From CAYNYM01 sp049366815 (lineage in GTDB: Bacteria > Desulfobacterota > DSM-4660 > Desulfatiglandales > HGW-15), in NCBI GenBank assembly GCA_049366815.1, contig JBMNCO010000090.1, positions 1 through 8,061 on the forward strand: DNA of 8,061 bases, written 5' to 3'. The position numbers were made by a program, and so were the translations under genes. Under the pieces are notes generated by a model that was not told where the DNA came from, searched no databases, and worked only from the letters and a program-made list of their open reading frames with translations. Shown piece after piece: positions 1-5,885 of the stretch (the stretch's first letter is position 1; every line of letters begins with the position of its first letter).

Positions 1-145
1 GACCTCTATGTCTTCAAATCGGGTTATTTTCATGAATTATTGGAAATGAGATAAATTTCGTTTCTGAACGGCTCTGTGATCTCCGCGTTCCCTGTGTGAG
101 ATATATGTTTTGGGTCTCGCAAGTTAAGTACTGAGGGCTGAGCGC
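1..145. other. Non-coding 3' flank of the exosortase gene
   Basis: I see no credible gene here. This is what follows the exosortase stop codon (TAG, 146-148) in the direction of transcription. It holds one copy of the CTCTGTG-type short repeat (72-100) and a GCTGA-rich stretch at 131-144 (CTGAGGGCTGAGCG) that resembles part of the 298-bp element found further right, but it is too short to assign. I found no convincing GC-rich stem followed by a T-run, so whether transcription ends here is open. Confidence 0.6.
72..100 (-). repeat. CTCTGTG-type intergenic short repeat, copy A
   Basis: On the plus strand it reads CTCTGTGATCT, then 9 nt (CCGCGTTCC), then CTGTGTGAG. Copy B at 1154-1173 is CTCTGTGATCTCTGTGTGAG, which is the same sequence without the 9 nt. 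Both copies lie just downstream, in the transcription sense, of an exosortase-module gene. Similar tandem CTCTGTG words recur between genes in many environmental bacterial genomes (background knowledge); their function is not known to me. Confidence 0.55.
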
Positions 146-1003
146 CTACTTTTCCGAAGTGGTTACCTTTCGGTCGATTTTTGAGAGGAATTGGTACACC
201 AGGAAAAGCAGGATCAATGCGACAACAAAGACGACGATCCCCGAAGCGTCGTGCATGAAGCCCAGGGCGAATTCGGCCCCGTAAAATTGGGTCAGGACCG
301 CCGTGAGGGTCAACCGGAATATGTTAACGGCCACGGCGATCGGGACGGCCGAGAGAAAGAGAATCCACTTGAATGTGGCTCTCAAGGAGACAATGTAGGC
401 CAGGGCGCCGCTCAAGGCCAGCAGGGACGTGAGGGATCGGAGGCCCGAGCAGGCGTCAACGACCTCCAGCGTCGTCTCGGCGAGATGCAGGATGTTCCCC
501 TCCCGGAGCACGGAAATGCCCAAGAGGTCAATAACCGAAGCCGCCAGACGGGCTGCGAAGAGCTGAAGAGGAAACGCGATCTTGTTCCAGATGATGGCCG
601 GTATGGGGACCATGAGAAGGAGATAGACGATCGGGACGGCGATCTTCGCGGTTATCCGGGATCCCAGGAGATACAGGGCCAGCCCCGCAATGGTCAGGAT
701 GATGGAGACTCGCATGATAAAGAGTTCGGCACCGATATTCCCCACGACGTGTAAAGCCATCCCGCCCAGGACCAGGAGCACTCCCCAATGGTTTGTATGA
801 ATCTGGTCGGCCGACATTTCATCCTTCCGCTGCCAGATCATGTAGGCCGCAATAAACGGGATGAGGAAGCCGTGAGAATAATTGGAGTCAACGGCCCAGT
901 CCTTTACGAGTTTGACAATGGTATGATTGTACAGGAGGAAAAACGACCCGCAGAGGATGGCCACCTGGATTATGGCCTGCGATTTTGCTTGGAGGATTTT
1001 CAT
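146..1003 (-). CDS. xrt: Exosortase (membrane cysteine transpeptidase-like protease), short form
   Basis: Exosortases are multi-pass inner-membrane enzymes that cut and sort proteins carrying a C-terminal PEP-CTERM-like tripartite signal, analogous to sortases. This 285-aa protein is rich in hydrophobic segments (about residues 11-30, 43-57, 71-89, 96-114, 120-135, 191-207, 212-228 and 250-272). The family triad is visible: Cys185 in VVDACSGLRS, Arg230 in NIFRLTLT and His251 in GFMHDASG. The N-terminal DSNYSHGFLIP (39-49) is also typical. At 285 aa it has only the exosortase core. The EpsI domain fused to the C-terminus in long XrtA-type enzymes is here the separate gene upstream. The ATG at 1001-1003 has a modest SD-like GGGAA about 4 nt ahead. 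The 244-nt gap to epsI is long for an operon and holds a repeat. The Xrt subtype cannot be fixed from sequence alone. Confidence 0.93.
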   Translation of the reverse strand: MKILQAKSQAIIQVAILCGSFFLLYNHTIVKLVKDWAVDSNYSHGFLIPFIAAYMIWQRKDEMSADQIHTNHWGVLLVLGGMALHVVGNIGAELFIMRVSIILTIAGLALYLLGSRITAKIAVPIVYLLLMVPIPAIIWNKIAFPLQLFAARLAASVIDLLGISVLREGNILHLAETTLEVVDACSGLRSLTSLLALSGALAYIVSLRATFKWILFLSAVPIAVAVNIFRLTLTAVLTQFYGAEFALGFMHDASGIVVFVVALILLFLVYQFLSKIDRKVTTSEK

Positions 1004-1153
1004 TTGTTCCCAGACTGTGGAATTTATGTTCTTATCTCAGAGGCACCGTTTCTATATGATGAGGTCACAATTTTTTATCACGCCCGTTCGCTTCGCTCAC
1101 TCGAGACGTAGGGCTACCAGAGAAAGGCAAGACAACAAAAATTTTCAGTTTTT

Positions 1154-1173
1154 CTCTGTGATCTCTGTGTGAG
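1154..1173 (-). repeat. CTCTGTG-type intergenic short repeat, copy B
   Basis: The sequence is CTCTGTGATCTCTGTGTGAG on the plus strand. It matches copy A (72-100) if a 9-nt block is removed from copy A. It sits between epsI and the exosortase gene. Confidence 0.55.
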
Positions 1174-1217
1174 AAACATTTCTTTGATTTTTGATTCTTC
1201 TTACCGTCAACTCGCTG

Positions 1218-1225
1218 CCTCCTTT
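1218..1225 (-). promoter_or_regulatory. Orphan strong Shine-Dalgarno-like site after epsI
   Basis: On the minus strand this reads AAAGGAGG, closer to consensus than the site in front of the exosortase ATG. Seven nt downstream lies a TTG (1208-1210) that opens a 21-codon frame ending in TGA at 1145. The frame runs through the CTCTGTG repeat, so a real peptide is doubtful. The site could instead be the displaced ribosome-binding site of the next gene. Confidence 0.35.
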
Positions 1226-1247
1226 GGAGATGAATCAAAAGACAACA

Positions 1248-1889
1248 TCAGGATGGCAGATACTCCTGCAACACGGGGATAATCTGTTCGGCAAAGCCTT
1301 TGAGGTCTTCAAGGGCAGCCTGTTCGTTCCCGCCCCTGACAGGGGCGATCAACCTGACGAAGGATCCGTCTGTCCTGTGTCGCGTGATGGAGTCCAGGAC
1401 CAGATAGATCTTCTGGAGATATTCCGAGGCGATAAACCTCCCCCGGGATTGGAACCAGTACAGAACGATCTGGCGTTGTGTCCCCTTCTGCATGATGAGC
1501 TTGATGACCTTGATCTTTCCGGGATTGTCCGCCGGAACCCTCACTTCTTCAAGGGATGAGGCAACAATTTTCCACCCGGCGCCCGGGAGACAGTTCTTGG
1601 GCGAGTGAATCAATTCGCCTTCCCGCTGGCTCCGATAGTACCCGACATATAATTCGACCCACCGGCCGTCTGTATCACGGTAGGTCCCGAGAAAGGAATC
1701 GTCCACACCCAGGACATCGTAAACCTTTGCGTCAAAACGTTGCTCTTTCCCGATCCACTCCCCGATGCGCTTTGGAAAAGTGGACAGGGGCTTGATCGTG
1801 GGGACATCCTCCACATGACCCAGGTAGCTCAAGCAAACCATGGTCAGGACCATGACGGCCGAAACGAAAAGGGTTCTCTTGAAGTTCAT
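1248..1889 (-). CDS. epsI: EpsI family exosortase-associated protein
   Basis: EpsI is the partner domain/protein found with exosortases and EPS genes. Its biochemical role is not settled. It is placed in the envelope, anchored by one N-terminal segment. The 213-aa product has a hydrophobic stretch at residues 6-22 (signal anchor) and the family hallmark HSPKNCLPGAGW (95-106), followed by YWFQSRGR (144-151) and RTDGSFVRL (172-180). The IGEWIGK region (42-48) is also typical of the family. Translation is coupled to wecB: the ATG (1887-1889) overlaps the wecB TGA as ATGA, and GGAG lies about 7 nt before the start. Its place just ahead of a short exosortase fits a split exosortase/EpsI pair rather than a fused protein. 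Confidence 0.93.
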   Translation of the reverse strand: MNFKRTLFVSAVMVLTMVCLSYLGHVEDVPTIKPLSTFPKRIGEWIGKEQRFDAKVYDVLGVDDSFLGTYRDTDGRWVELYVGYYRSQREGELIHSPKNCLPGAGWKIVASSLEEVRVPADNPGKIKVIKLIMQKGTQRQIVLYWFQSRGRFIASEYLQKIYLVLDSITRHRTDGSFVRLIAPVRGGNEQAALEDLKGFAEQIIPVLQEYLPS

Positions 1890-2986
1890 ACGATCTCCGT
1901 CCGGTCAATGGATCTTATCGATTCGACCACCCTTCCTGCGGTGCGGCCGTCCCAAAATTCCGGAGGCCGATGCTCTCCGGCCCTCCCATTGAGGGCCTTT
2001 CGGAGTTTTTCCTCAATATCCTCCAGCGTGCAAAGCCGGTTCGTGCCCTGATGGATTGTAATGGGGCGTTCCGTATTGGGACGCAGTGTCATACACGGGA
2101 TGCCGAGATAGGTCGTCTCCTCCTGTATCCCGCCCGAATCGGTGATGACGAACCGGCCGTTAAAGACCAGGTTCATGAAAGGGATATAACGCATCGGTTC
2201 AACGCAGTGGACCCCGGAGGCCTTTTCCAGGACAGGCGCCAACCCGGCTTTTTCCAGATTCTTGCGGGTCCTGGGATGCACAGGAAACACCAGGTCGATT
2301 TCACGGCCAACTTTTGCGAGAAGATCACAAATGGATCGCAGTTTCTCCGGATCATCCACATTGGAAGGGCGATGCAGGGTAACGAGGCCGTATTTCCCCG
2401 GTTCGAGGCCCAAATGGTTAGTCATGGACGCGGCATTGATCTTTTCCCGCATCAATTCCAGAGAGTCGATCATGATGTTGCCCACCCGCTGGATCCTATG
2501 CTGTGGGATCCCTTCCTTGATCAGATTTTCGTCGGCATCCGGAGACGGGGTCCACAGGATATCAGCGAGTGCATCCGTCACCAACCGGTTAATCTCCTCC
2601 GGCATGGACCGGTCAAAGGACCGCAGGCCCGCTTCAAGGTGCGCGACCAGGATCCCCAGCTTTGTTGCGGCGATGGTGGCGGCCATGGTTGAATTCACAT
2701 CACCTACCACAACGACGAGGTCAGGCCTCTTTTCAAAGAGAACGCCCTCGTATCGCATCAGGACCCTGCCGGTCTGCTCGGCGTGGGTCCCACTTCCGAC
2801 CCCGAGATGGATGTCGGGCGCCGGCAGGCTGAAATCCTCAAAGAAGGAGTCTGACATGTTCATGTCATAGTGCTGACCGGTGTGGACGATGACCGGATGG
2901 GCCCAATCCTCCCTTTTCAAGGCATGGTAGAGGGGGGCGATTTTCATAAAGTTGGGTCTTGCCGCAGCAATGAGATGGATGATCAC
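1886..2986 (-). CDS. wecB: Non-hydrolysing UDP-N-acetylglucosamine 2-epimerase
   Basis: This cytoplasmic enzyme interconverts UDP-GlcNAc and UDP-ManNAc, supplying an activated sugar for surface polysaccharide. The 366 aa match the usual family length (about 360-380). Visible motifs are the N-terminal AARPNFMK (8-15) with Arg10 and Lys15, GDVNST with Asp96, AHLEAGLRSFD with Glu118, MPEEINR (128-134), LHRPSNV with His205, and the UDP-binding DSGGIQEE (283-290). The usual GTRP start of the first motif is AARP here, which is seen in EPS-associated members. The start is GTG (2984-2986), with AAGGA about 11 nt upstream. It overlaps epsI by 4 nt. No UDP-ManNAc dehydrogenase (wecC) is in the window, so the fate of the product is not shown. 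Hydrolysing epimerases (NeuC type) are less likely given the intact motif set. Confidence 0.95.
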   Translation of the reverse strand: MIIHLIAAARPNFMKIAPLYHALKREDWAHPVIVHTGQHYDMNMSDSFFEDFSLPAPDIHLGVGSGTHAEQTGRVLMRYEGVLFEKRPDLVVVVGDVNSTMAATIAATKLGILVAHLEAGLRSFDRSMPEEINRLVTDALADILWTPSPDADENLIKEGIPQHRIQRVGNIMIDSLELMREKINAASMTNHLGLEPGKYGLVTLHRPSNVDDPEKLRSICDLLAKVGREIDLVFPVHPRTRKNLEKAGLAPVLEKASGVHCVEPMRYIPFMNLVFNGRFVITDSGGIQEETTYLGIPCMTLRPNTERPITIHQGTNRLCTLEDIEEKLRKALNGRAGEHRPPEFWDGRTAGRVVESIRSIDRTEIV

Positions 2987-3030
2987 GGTGAATAGTATCC
3001 TTGGTTATATTTTTGGGGACGTTTGTCGTC

Positions 3031-3197
3031 TTATTAGGTTGCTTCCATCCAGAAACACATAATTTCTGGATGGAGCGGTCGGCTATCAGCATTCAGCGCT
3101 CAGACTAATGCATTGTCTTTGTATATCTTTTGCTGATGCCTGATCGCTGACGGCTTTTAGCGCTAATCCGGGAATGCTCATTCTCGGATTGGCACAG
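3031..3197 (+). repeat. Decayed third copy of the 298-bp element (both ends missing)
   Basis: This stretch, between merR and wecB, aligns with the inner part of the complete elements (roughly 3941-4106 of the copy at 3907-4204). It keeps both internal hairpins, the GGAGCGGTCGGCTATCAGC block and the GCTGAT...TGATCGCTGA block. It lacks the GTAA termini, and no flanking direct repeats can be seen. It is clearly more diverged than the two full copies, which points to an older insertion. Boundaries are approximate. Confidence 0.8.
3045..3073 (+). repeat. Hairpin A in the remnant element
   Basis: This is a perfect 11-bp inverted repeat, CCATCCAGAAA (3045-3055) and TTTCTGGATGG (3063-3073), around a 7-nt loop. 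It corresponds to the hairpins at 3953-3981 and 5741-5769 in the full copies. There is no T-run after it, so it is not a standard terminator. Confidence 0.8.
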
Positions 3198-3217
3198 GAT
3201 TACTTGTGTTATCCGAG

Positions 3218-3646
3218 TTACCTGGACTTATCGAATCGACCATTCAGGGCCTTCCGCACCGCCTTGACGGCCACCCTGTTTTCACGGTTCTCTTCGGCGA
3301 CAAATTCCTGCAGATAATCGTAAACCGTCGATCTGACCACTTCAGCCACGCCGTTTGCCAAGTGGGCTATGCGCTCCTCGGTTGAGGGGTTGCCTGCCCG
3401 CGTCACTTCCAGTGGTTTGCCAAGTTTGCCTTTGATCTCTTCAAGGCTGCATCCTTTGCCTTTCAGTCGTCTGATCTCGCTAATGATGAATAAATGCTCC
3501 GCAGTGTACCGGCGTTGACCGCCCTGTGTCCTGAGGGGGACAAGGATTCCGCCCAGTTCCCTCTCCCAGAAACGCAAGGTGTGTCTGGAGACCTTCAGCT
3601 TGTGGCTCACTTGTTGGATGGTCAAATCCTGGGACATTTCGATCAA
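3218..3646 (-). CDS. Small MerR-family transcriptional regulator
   Basis: This is a DNA-binding regulator of about 140 aa. The N-terminal winged helix-turn-helix is clear: LTIQQVSHKLKVSRHTLRFWERE (about 8-30), then the wing RTQGGQRRYT (39-48), then a second helical pair (EHLFIISEIRRLKGKGCSLEEIKGKL, about 50-75). After residue 80 the sequence shows no recognised effector domain. The single cysteine (Cys66) argues against a metal-sensing MerR of the CueR/MerR type. The longest frame starts at TTG (3644-3646). An ATG at 3635-3637 (reading MSQDLT) is an equally plausible start, and neither has a strong ribosome-binding site. Its position inside the EPS gene set suggests local control of this locus, but that is inference. 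The target and ligand are unknown. Confidence 0.85.
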   Translation of the reverse strand: MIEMSQDLTIQQVSHKLKVSRHTLRFWERELGGILVPLRTQGGQRRYTAEHLFIISEIRRLKGKGCSLEEIKGKLGKPLEVTRAGNPSTEERIAHLANGVAEVVRSTVYDYLQEFVAEENRENRVAVKAVRKALNGRFDKSR

Positions 3647-3852
3647 CTCAATGGGTTTCTCGCTTGGTGAAATGTGCGGGATTCGCCTGAGGGCAAAATC
3701 CTAATCCCGACAGGGATCGCTGACACGCGGCGGAATGTGCGCAGGCTCCGCCCCTTTGGCTTACATCCGGCCATTTCATGTGATGATGGAACGCACTGAA
3801 TGGAGCAGGGAACAACCCCTCTTTCACCTTCTCCCATCTTGAGGGACTGGTA

Positions 3853-3881
3853 CGTTTAGCGACACAAAAAAGAAGTGTCAA
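3853..3881 (-). promoter_or_regulatory. Possible promoter for merR
   Basis: The minus strand shows a consensus -35 hexamer TTGACA (3876-3881), a 17-nt spacer, and a weak -10-like TAAACG (3853-3858, 3 of 6 to TATAAT). A GACAC...GTGTC inverted repeat overlaps the -35 and spacer. The next gene is merR, about 200 nt downstream, which would give a long leader. The consensus -35 is the main support; the -10 is poor. Confidence 0.35.
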
Positions 3882-3898
3882 CACGCTATCGAAAAAAA

Positions 3899-3906
3899 GC
3901 TCACTC
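3899..3906. repeat. Left 8-bp target-site duplication of the 3907-4204 element
   Basis: GCTCACTC lies directly before the GTAA end. The partner at 4205-4212 is GTTCACTC, a 7 of 8 match. The spacing defines the element as 298 bp, the same as the second full copy. Confidence 0.65.
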
Positions 3907-3952
3907 GTAACTGTTCAGGTTGTTTAGGCTGTAGGCTAAAGGCTATTAGATT

Positions 3953-3981
3953 CCATCCAGAAGTACATGATTTCTGGATGG
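3953..3981 (+). repeat. Hairpin A of element copy 1
   Basis: CCATCCAGAA (3953-3962) pairs perfectly with TTCTGGATGG (3972-3981) around a 9-nt loop. The same stem is kept in all three large copies of the element. Confidence 0.8.
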
Positions 3982-4073
3982 TGCGGTCTGCTATCGGCAT
4001 TCAGCACTCAGCCTAATGCCTTGTCTTTGCATAGCTTTTTCTGATAGCTGATCGCTGAGGGCTGTTAGCGCGA

Positions 4074-4097
4074 ATCCGGGAATGTTCATTTCCGGAT
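4074..4097 (+). repeat. Hairpin B of element copy 1
   Basis: ATCCGGGAAT (4074-4083) pairs with ATTTCCGGAT (4088-4097) over 10 bp with one G-T wobble and a 4-nt loop. The remnant copy (3166-3189) forms the same stem with its wobble one position away. The copy at 5862-5885 has one wobble and one G-A mismatch. Confidence 0.7.
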
Positions 4098-4204
4098 GTG
4101 CACCAGCCATTTCAAAAGCGCTGAGTTTCCTATGATCTCGCATCTTCCCTTCCTGCGGTACCTCACAGCCTAAATGCCTACAGCCTAGCAGGCTGAGTAG
4201 ATAC

Positions 4205-4212
4205 GTTCACTC
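4205..4212. repeat. Right 8-bp target-site duplication of the 3907-4204 element
   Basis: GTTCACTC follows the right terminal repeat and differs from the left copy GCTCACTC (3899-3906) at one base. Confidence 0.65.
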
Positions 4213-4218
4213 TCACTA

Positions 4219-4237
4219 AAAATCGCTTTGCGATTTT
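4219..4237 (-). terminator. Weak terminator-like hairpin after the sugar transferase
   Basis: AAAATCGC (4219-4226) and GCGATTTT (4230-4237) form a perfect 8-bp stem with a 3-nt loop, 28 nt past the sugar transferase stop codon. On the transcribed minus strand the stem ends in a short T-run (GATTTTTAG). The stem is AT-rich, so termination would be partial at best. A similar function as an mRNA 3'-end stabiliser is equally possible. Confidence 0.4.
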
Positions 4238-4264
4238 ATCAAATGCTGCAAGCCCTTCCTGCCC

Positions 4265-5662
4265 TTATCTCGATCCTCTTCCGAGCAGGACGATCTTCAC
4301 TGTCTGAAATATCACCATGAGATCCATAGGTATGGACAGGTGCTTGATATAGAAGAGGTCATATTTCAGTTTCTCCAGGGCGTCTTTCTCGGAGGCGCCG
4401 TAGGGGTATTTGATTTGGGCCCAACCTGTTACACCGGGTTTCACGGTGAATCTTTCGTCATAATAGGGAATTTTCTTTGAGAGTGTTTCAACAAAAAAAG
4501 GGCGTTCAGGCCTGGGGCCCACGAAGCTCATATCCCCTTTGAGCACGTTCCAGAGTTGAGGAAGCTCATCGATACGGAGTTTCCGGATAATTCTCCCCAC
4601 CCTTGTGGTCCTTATATCCTCTTTTTCAGCCCACACGGGACCGGACTCTTTTTCGGCATCCGCCCTCATGGACCTGAACTTATAGAGGACGAACACCTTG
4701 CCGTTCTCTCCCACCCTTTCCTGAGAGAAAAAGACCGGGCCTCTGGAATCAAGCTTGATCGCCAGGGCGACCAGCAGAATCAAAGGGGAAACAAGGCATA
4801 TCATCAATACGGCAAGCATGAGCCCCGTCACTCTCTTGACGATCCTCTTGACCTTTGACTTTTTGAAACCGTCGGAAAAGATGAGCCAGCTCGGATTGAT
4901 CTTCTCGACCAGAATTTTCCCTGTTATTCTTTCGTAGAAGCTCTCCCCGTCAATGACGGACATCCCTTTCACCTTGCAGGCAAGAAGCTGCTTATAGGGC
5001 ATAATGCCCCTTTTTTCATCCATCGCCACGATGATATGCGATGCCTGCTCTGTCTCAGCAATCTTACAGAGTTCATTAAAACCATAGTGAACCGGCACAT
5101 CTTCAAACCGGGATGATCCATTTTTGTCCTTTTCATGTCCCAAAATCACCCGGATATCGTAACCGATATCACTTCTCTGCTGCACTTCCGCCATGATATC
5201 CCCGGCCAATTCCCCGGATCCGATCATAATGGCCTTGTCTGCAAACAGACGTTTGGTGATGACGAGGGTATAGAGGAATCTCCACGAAACCAGGAACAGA
5301 AGCAGGAAAACGATACTCAAAAAGAAGATCCATCTCCCGATAATGGCCTCCGGCCACAAAAAATAGACAACGGCCAGAACAATGGATGCAATACCGACCG
5401 ACTGGATAAGGCGGGTGGCCAGATCGACCATGTTCCCTGTGTGTTTGATCTCATAAAGATCATTGAAGTAGAGGCTCATCTGGGTAATCATGGATACGAG
5501 CAAAATCTTCATCCAGAAGGCACCCAAAAGCCCCGAAAAGGTGACCGCCCCCCCCATGAAAAAGTATGCCGCCAGGGAGACTGCGGCATAGATCAGCAGG
5601 CCCTCACCGAAGATAAAAATGACTTTTCTTAGAGAAAGATATTGTCCAAAGATTCGGGCCAT
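4265..5662 (-). CDS. EPS sugar transferase (polyprenyl glycosylphosphotransferase), EpsB_2-like
   Basis: The protein transfers a sugar-1-phosphate from a nucleotide sugar to undecaprenyl phosphate on the inner membrane, starting the EPS repeat unit. The 465 aa have the full WbaP/ExoY-like plan. Membrane segments lie at about 13-35, 48-65, 84-103 and 109-135. A Rossmann-like region begins at AIMIGSGELAGD (144-155), and a further membrane anchor lies at about 279-302. The C-terminal catalytic domain has GPVFFSQERVG (308-318), YKFRSMR (327-333), LRIDELPQLWNVLKGDMSFVGPRPERP (about 362-388) and KPGVTGWAQI (408-417). The start MARIFGQYLSLRKV resembles the N-termini of exosortase-associated members and supports this ATG, although the ribosome-binding site is weak. 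The ATG lies only 32 nt after an inserted 298-bp element, which may have replaced its original upstream sequence. The sugar used cannot be read from sequence. Confidence 0.95.
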   Translation of the reverse strand: MARIFGQYLSLRKVIFIFGEGLLIYAAVSLAAYFFMGGAVTFSGLLGAFWMKILLVSMITQMSLYFNDLYEIKHTGNMVDLATRLIQSVGIASIVLAVVYFLWPEAIIGRWIFFLSIVFLLLFLVSWRFLYTLVITKRLFADKAIMIGSGELAGDIMAEVQQRSDIGYDIRVILGHEKDKNGSSRFEDVPVHYGFNELCKIAETEQASHIIVAMDEKRGIMPYKQLLACKVKGMSVIDGESFYERITGKILVEKINPSWLIFSDGFKKSKVKRIVKRVTGLMLAVLMICLVSPLILLVALAIKLDSRGPVFFSQERVGENGKVFVLYKFRSMRADAEKESGPVWAEKEDIRTTRVGRIIRKLRIDELPQLWNVLKGDMSFVGPRPERPFFVETLSKKIPYYDERFTVKPGVTGWAQIKYPYGASEKDALEKLKYDLFYIKHLSIPMDLMVIFQTVKIVLLGRGSR

Positions 5663-5686
5663 GGGTTTAGCCGTTATTTGATCCTA

Positions 5687-5694
5687 TCATCTTA
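5687..5694. repeat. Left 8-bp target-site duplication of the 5695-5992 element
   Basis: TCATCTTA precedes the GTAA end. The partner at 5993-6000 is TCATCTCA, a 7 of 8 match. The duplicated sequence differs from that at the other full copy, as expected for independent insertions. Confidence 0.65.
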
Positions 5695-5740
5695 GTAACT
5701 GTTCAGGTTGGTTAGGCTGAAGGCTGAAGGCTTTTAGTTT

Positions 5741-5769
5741 CCGTCCAGAAATACACGAATTCTGGATGG
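5741..5769 (+). repeat. Hairpin A of element copy 2
   Basis: CCGTCCAGAA (5741-5750) pairs with TTCTGGATGG (5760-5769) around a 9-nt loop. The A-to-G change relative to the other copies gives a G-U wobble in a plus-strand transcript, so the stem is kept there. Confidence 0.75.
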
Positions 5770-5861
5770 AGCGGTCTGCTATCGGCATTCAGCACTCAGC
5801 CTAATGCCTTGTCTTTGCATAGCTTTTGCTGATAGCTGATCGCTGAGGGCTGTTAGCGCGA

Positions 5862-5885
5862 ATCCGGGAATGCTCATTTACGGAT
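5862..5885 (+). repeat. Hairpin B of element copy 2
   Basis: ATCCGGGAAT (5862-5871) faces ATTTACGGAT (5876-5885) across a 4-nt loop, with one G-T wobble and one G-A mismatch. It is the weakest of the three hairpin B copies. Confidence 0.55.

Larger units (their letters stand above)
1004..1247. other. Spacer between epsI and the exosortase gene
   Basis: This 244-nt stretch is non-coding as far as I can tell. In transcription order it holds a strong orphan ribosome-binding-site-like sequence (AAAGGAGG, 1218-1225) soon after the epsI stop, the CTCTGTG repeat copy B (1154-1173), and an arginine-codon-like repeat-rich patch (about 1081-1108). An AT-rich stretch then leads to the exosortase start. 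Plus-strand frames running through it are antisense shadows without support. Confidence 0.6.
3647..3906. other. Leader region upstream of merR
   Basis: This 260-nt stretch lies between merR and the element copy at 3907-4204. It contains the promoter-like sequence at 3853-3881 and several short inverted repeats: GGGATT (3678-3683) with AATCCC (3703-3708), ATCCC (3704-3708) with GGGAT (3713-3717), and GGCGGA (3729-3734) with TCCGCC (3747-3752). Minus-strand frames of 64-78 codons cross it, but they are low-complexity, mutually overlapping and have no convincing start, so I do not call a gene. Confidence 0.5.
3907..4204 (+). mobile_element. 298-bp MITE-like element, copy 1 (probable IS66-type ends)
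   Basis: This is a non-coding element between the sugar transferase and merR. Its left end is GTAACTGTTCAG and its right end reads GTATCTACTCAG on the other strand. Inside these lies a perfect 12-bp inverted pair, TAGGCTGTAGGC (3925-3936) and GCCTACAGCCTA (4176-4187). It is flanked by GCTCACTC and GTTCACTC (7/8). It aligns without gaps to 5695-5992, with 28 differences in 298 positions by my hand count. It contains hairpin A (3953-3981) and hairpin B (4074-4097). GTAA termini and 8-bp target duplications are features known for IS66-family elements. No transposase is present, so mobilisation would be in trans. Confidence 0.82.

Noticed and set aside
131..144. Further fragment of the 298-bp element downstream of the exosortase gene
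   Set aside because: The match (CTGAGGGCTGAGCG) is short and made of simple GCTGA words; chance cannot be excluded.
191..754. Plus-strand open frame of 187 codons
   Set aside because: It is fully antisense to the exosortase gene, with a charged low-complexity product (many D, G, R, Q) typical of a mirror frame and no recognisable domain.
1081..1108. GTTCGCTTCGCTCACTCG patch as a REP-like palindrome
   Set aside because: I could not find a convincing long stem or a second copy in the window, so it is only noted within the spacer.
1970..2692. Plus-strand open frame of 240 codons
   Set aside because: It is antisense to wecB, whose motifs are all intact; the product has no family features.
2865..3092. 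Minus-strand frame of 75 codons at the start of wecB
   Set aside because: It overlaps the wecB 5' end and the element remnant and has no supporting features.
3648..3884. Minus-strand frames of 64 and 78 codons upstream of merR
   Set aside because: They overlap each other, have no good ribosome-binding site and no family resemblance, and cross inverted repeats and a candidate promoter.
5135..5632. Plus-strand open frame of 165 codons
   Set aside because: It is antisense to the membrane part of the sugar transferase; hydrophobic codons read backwards give a polar His/Gln/Asp-rich product.
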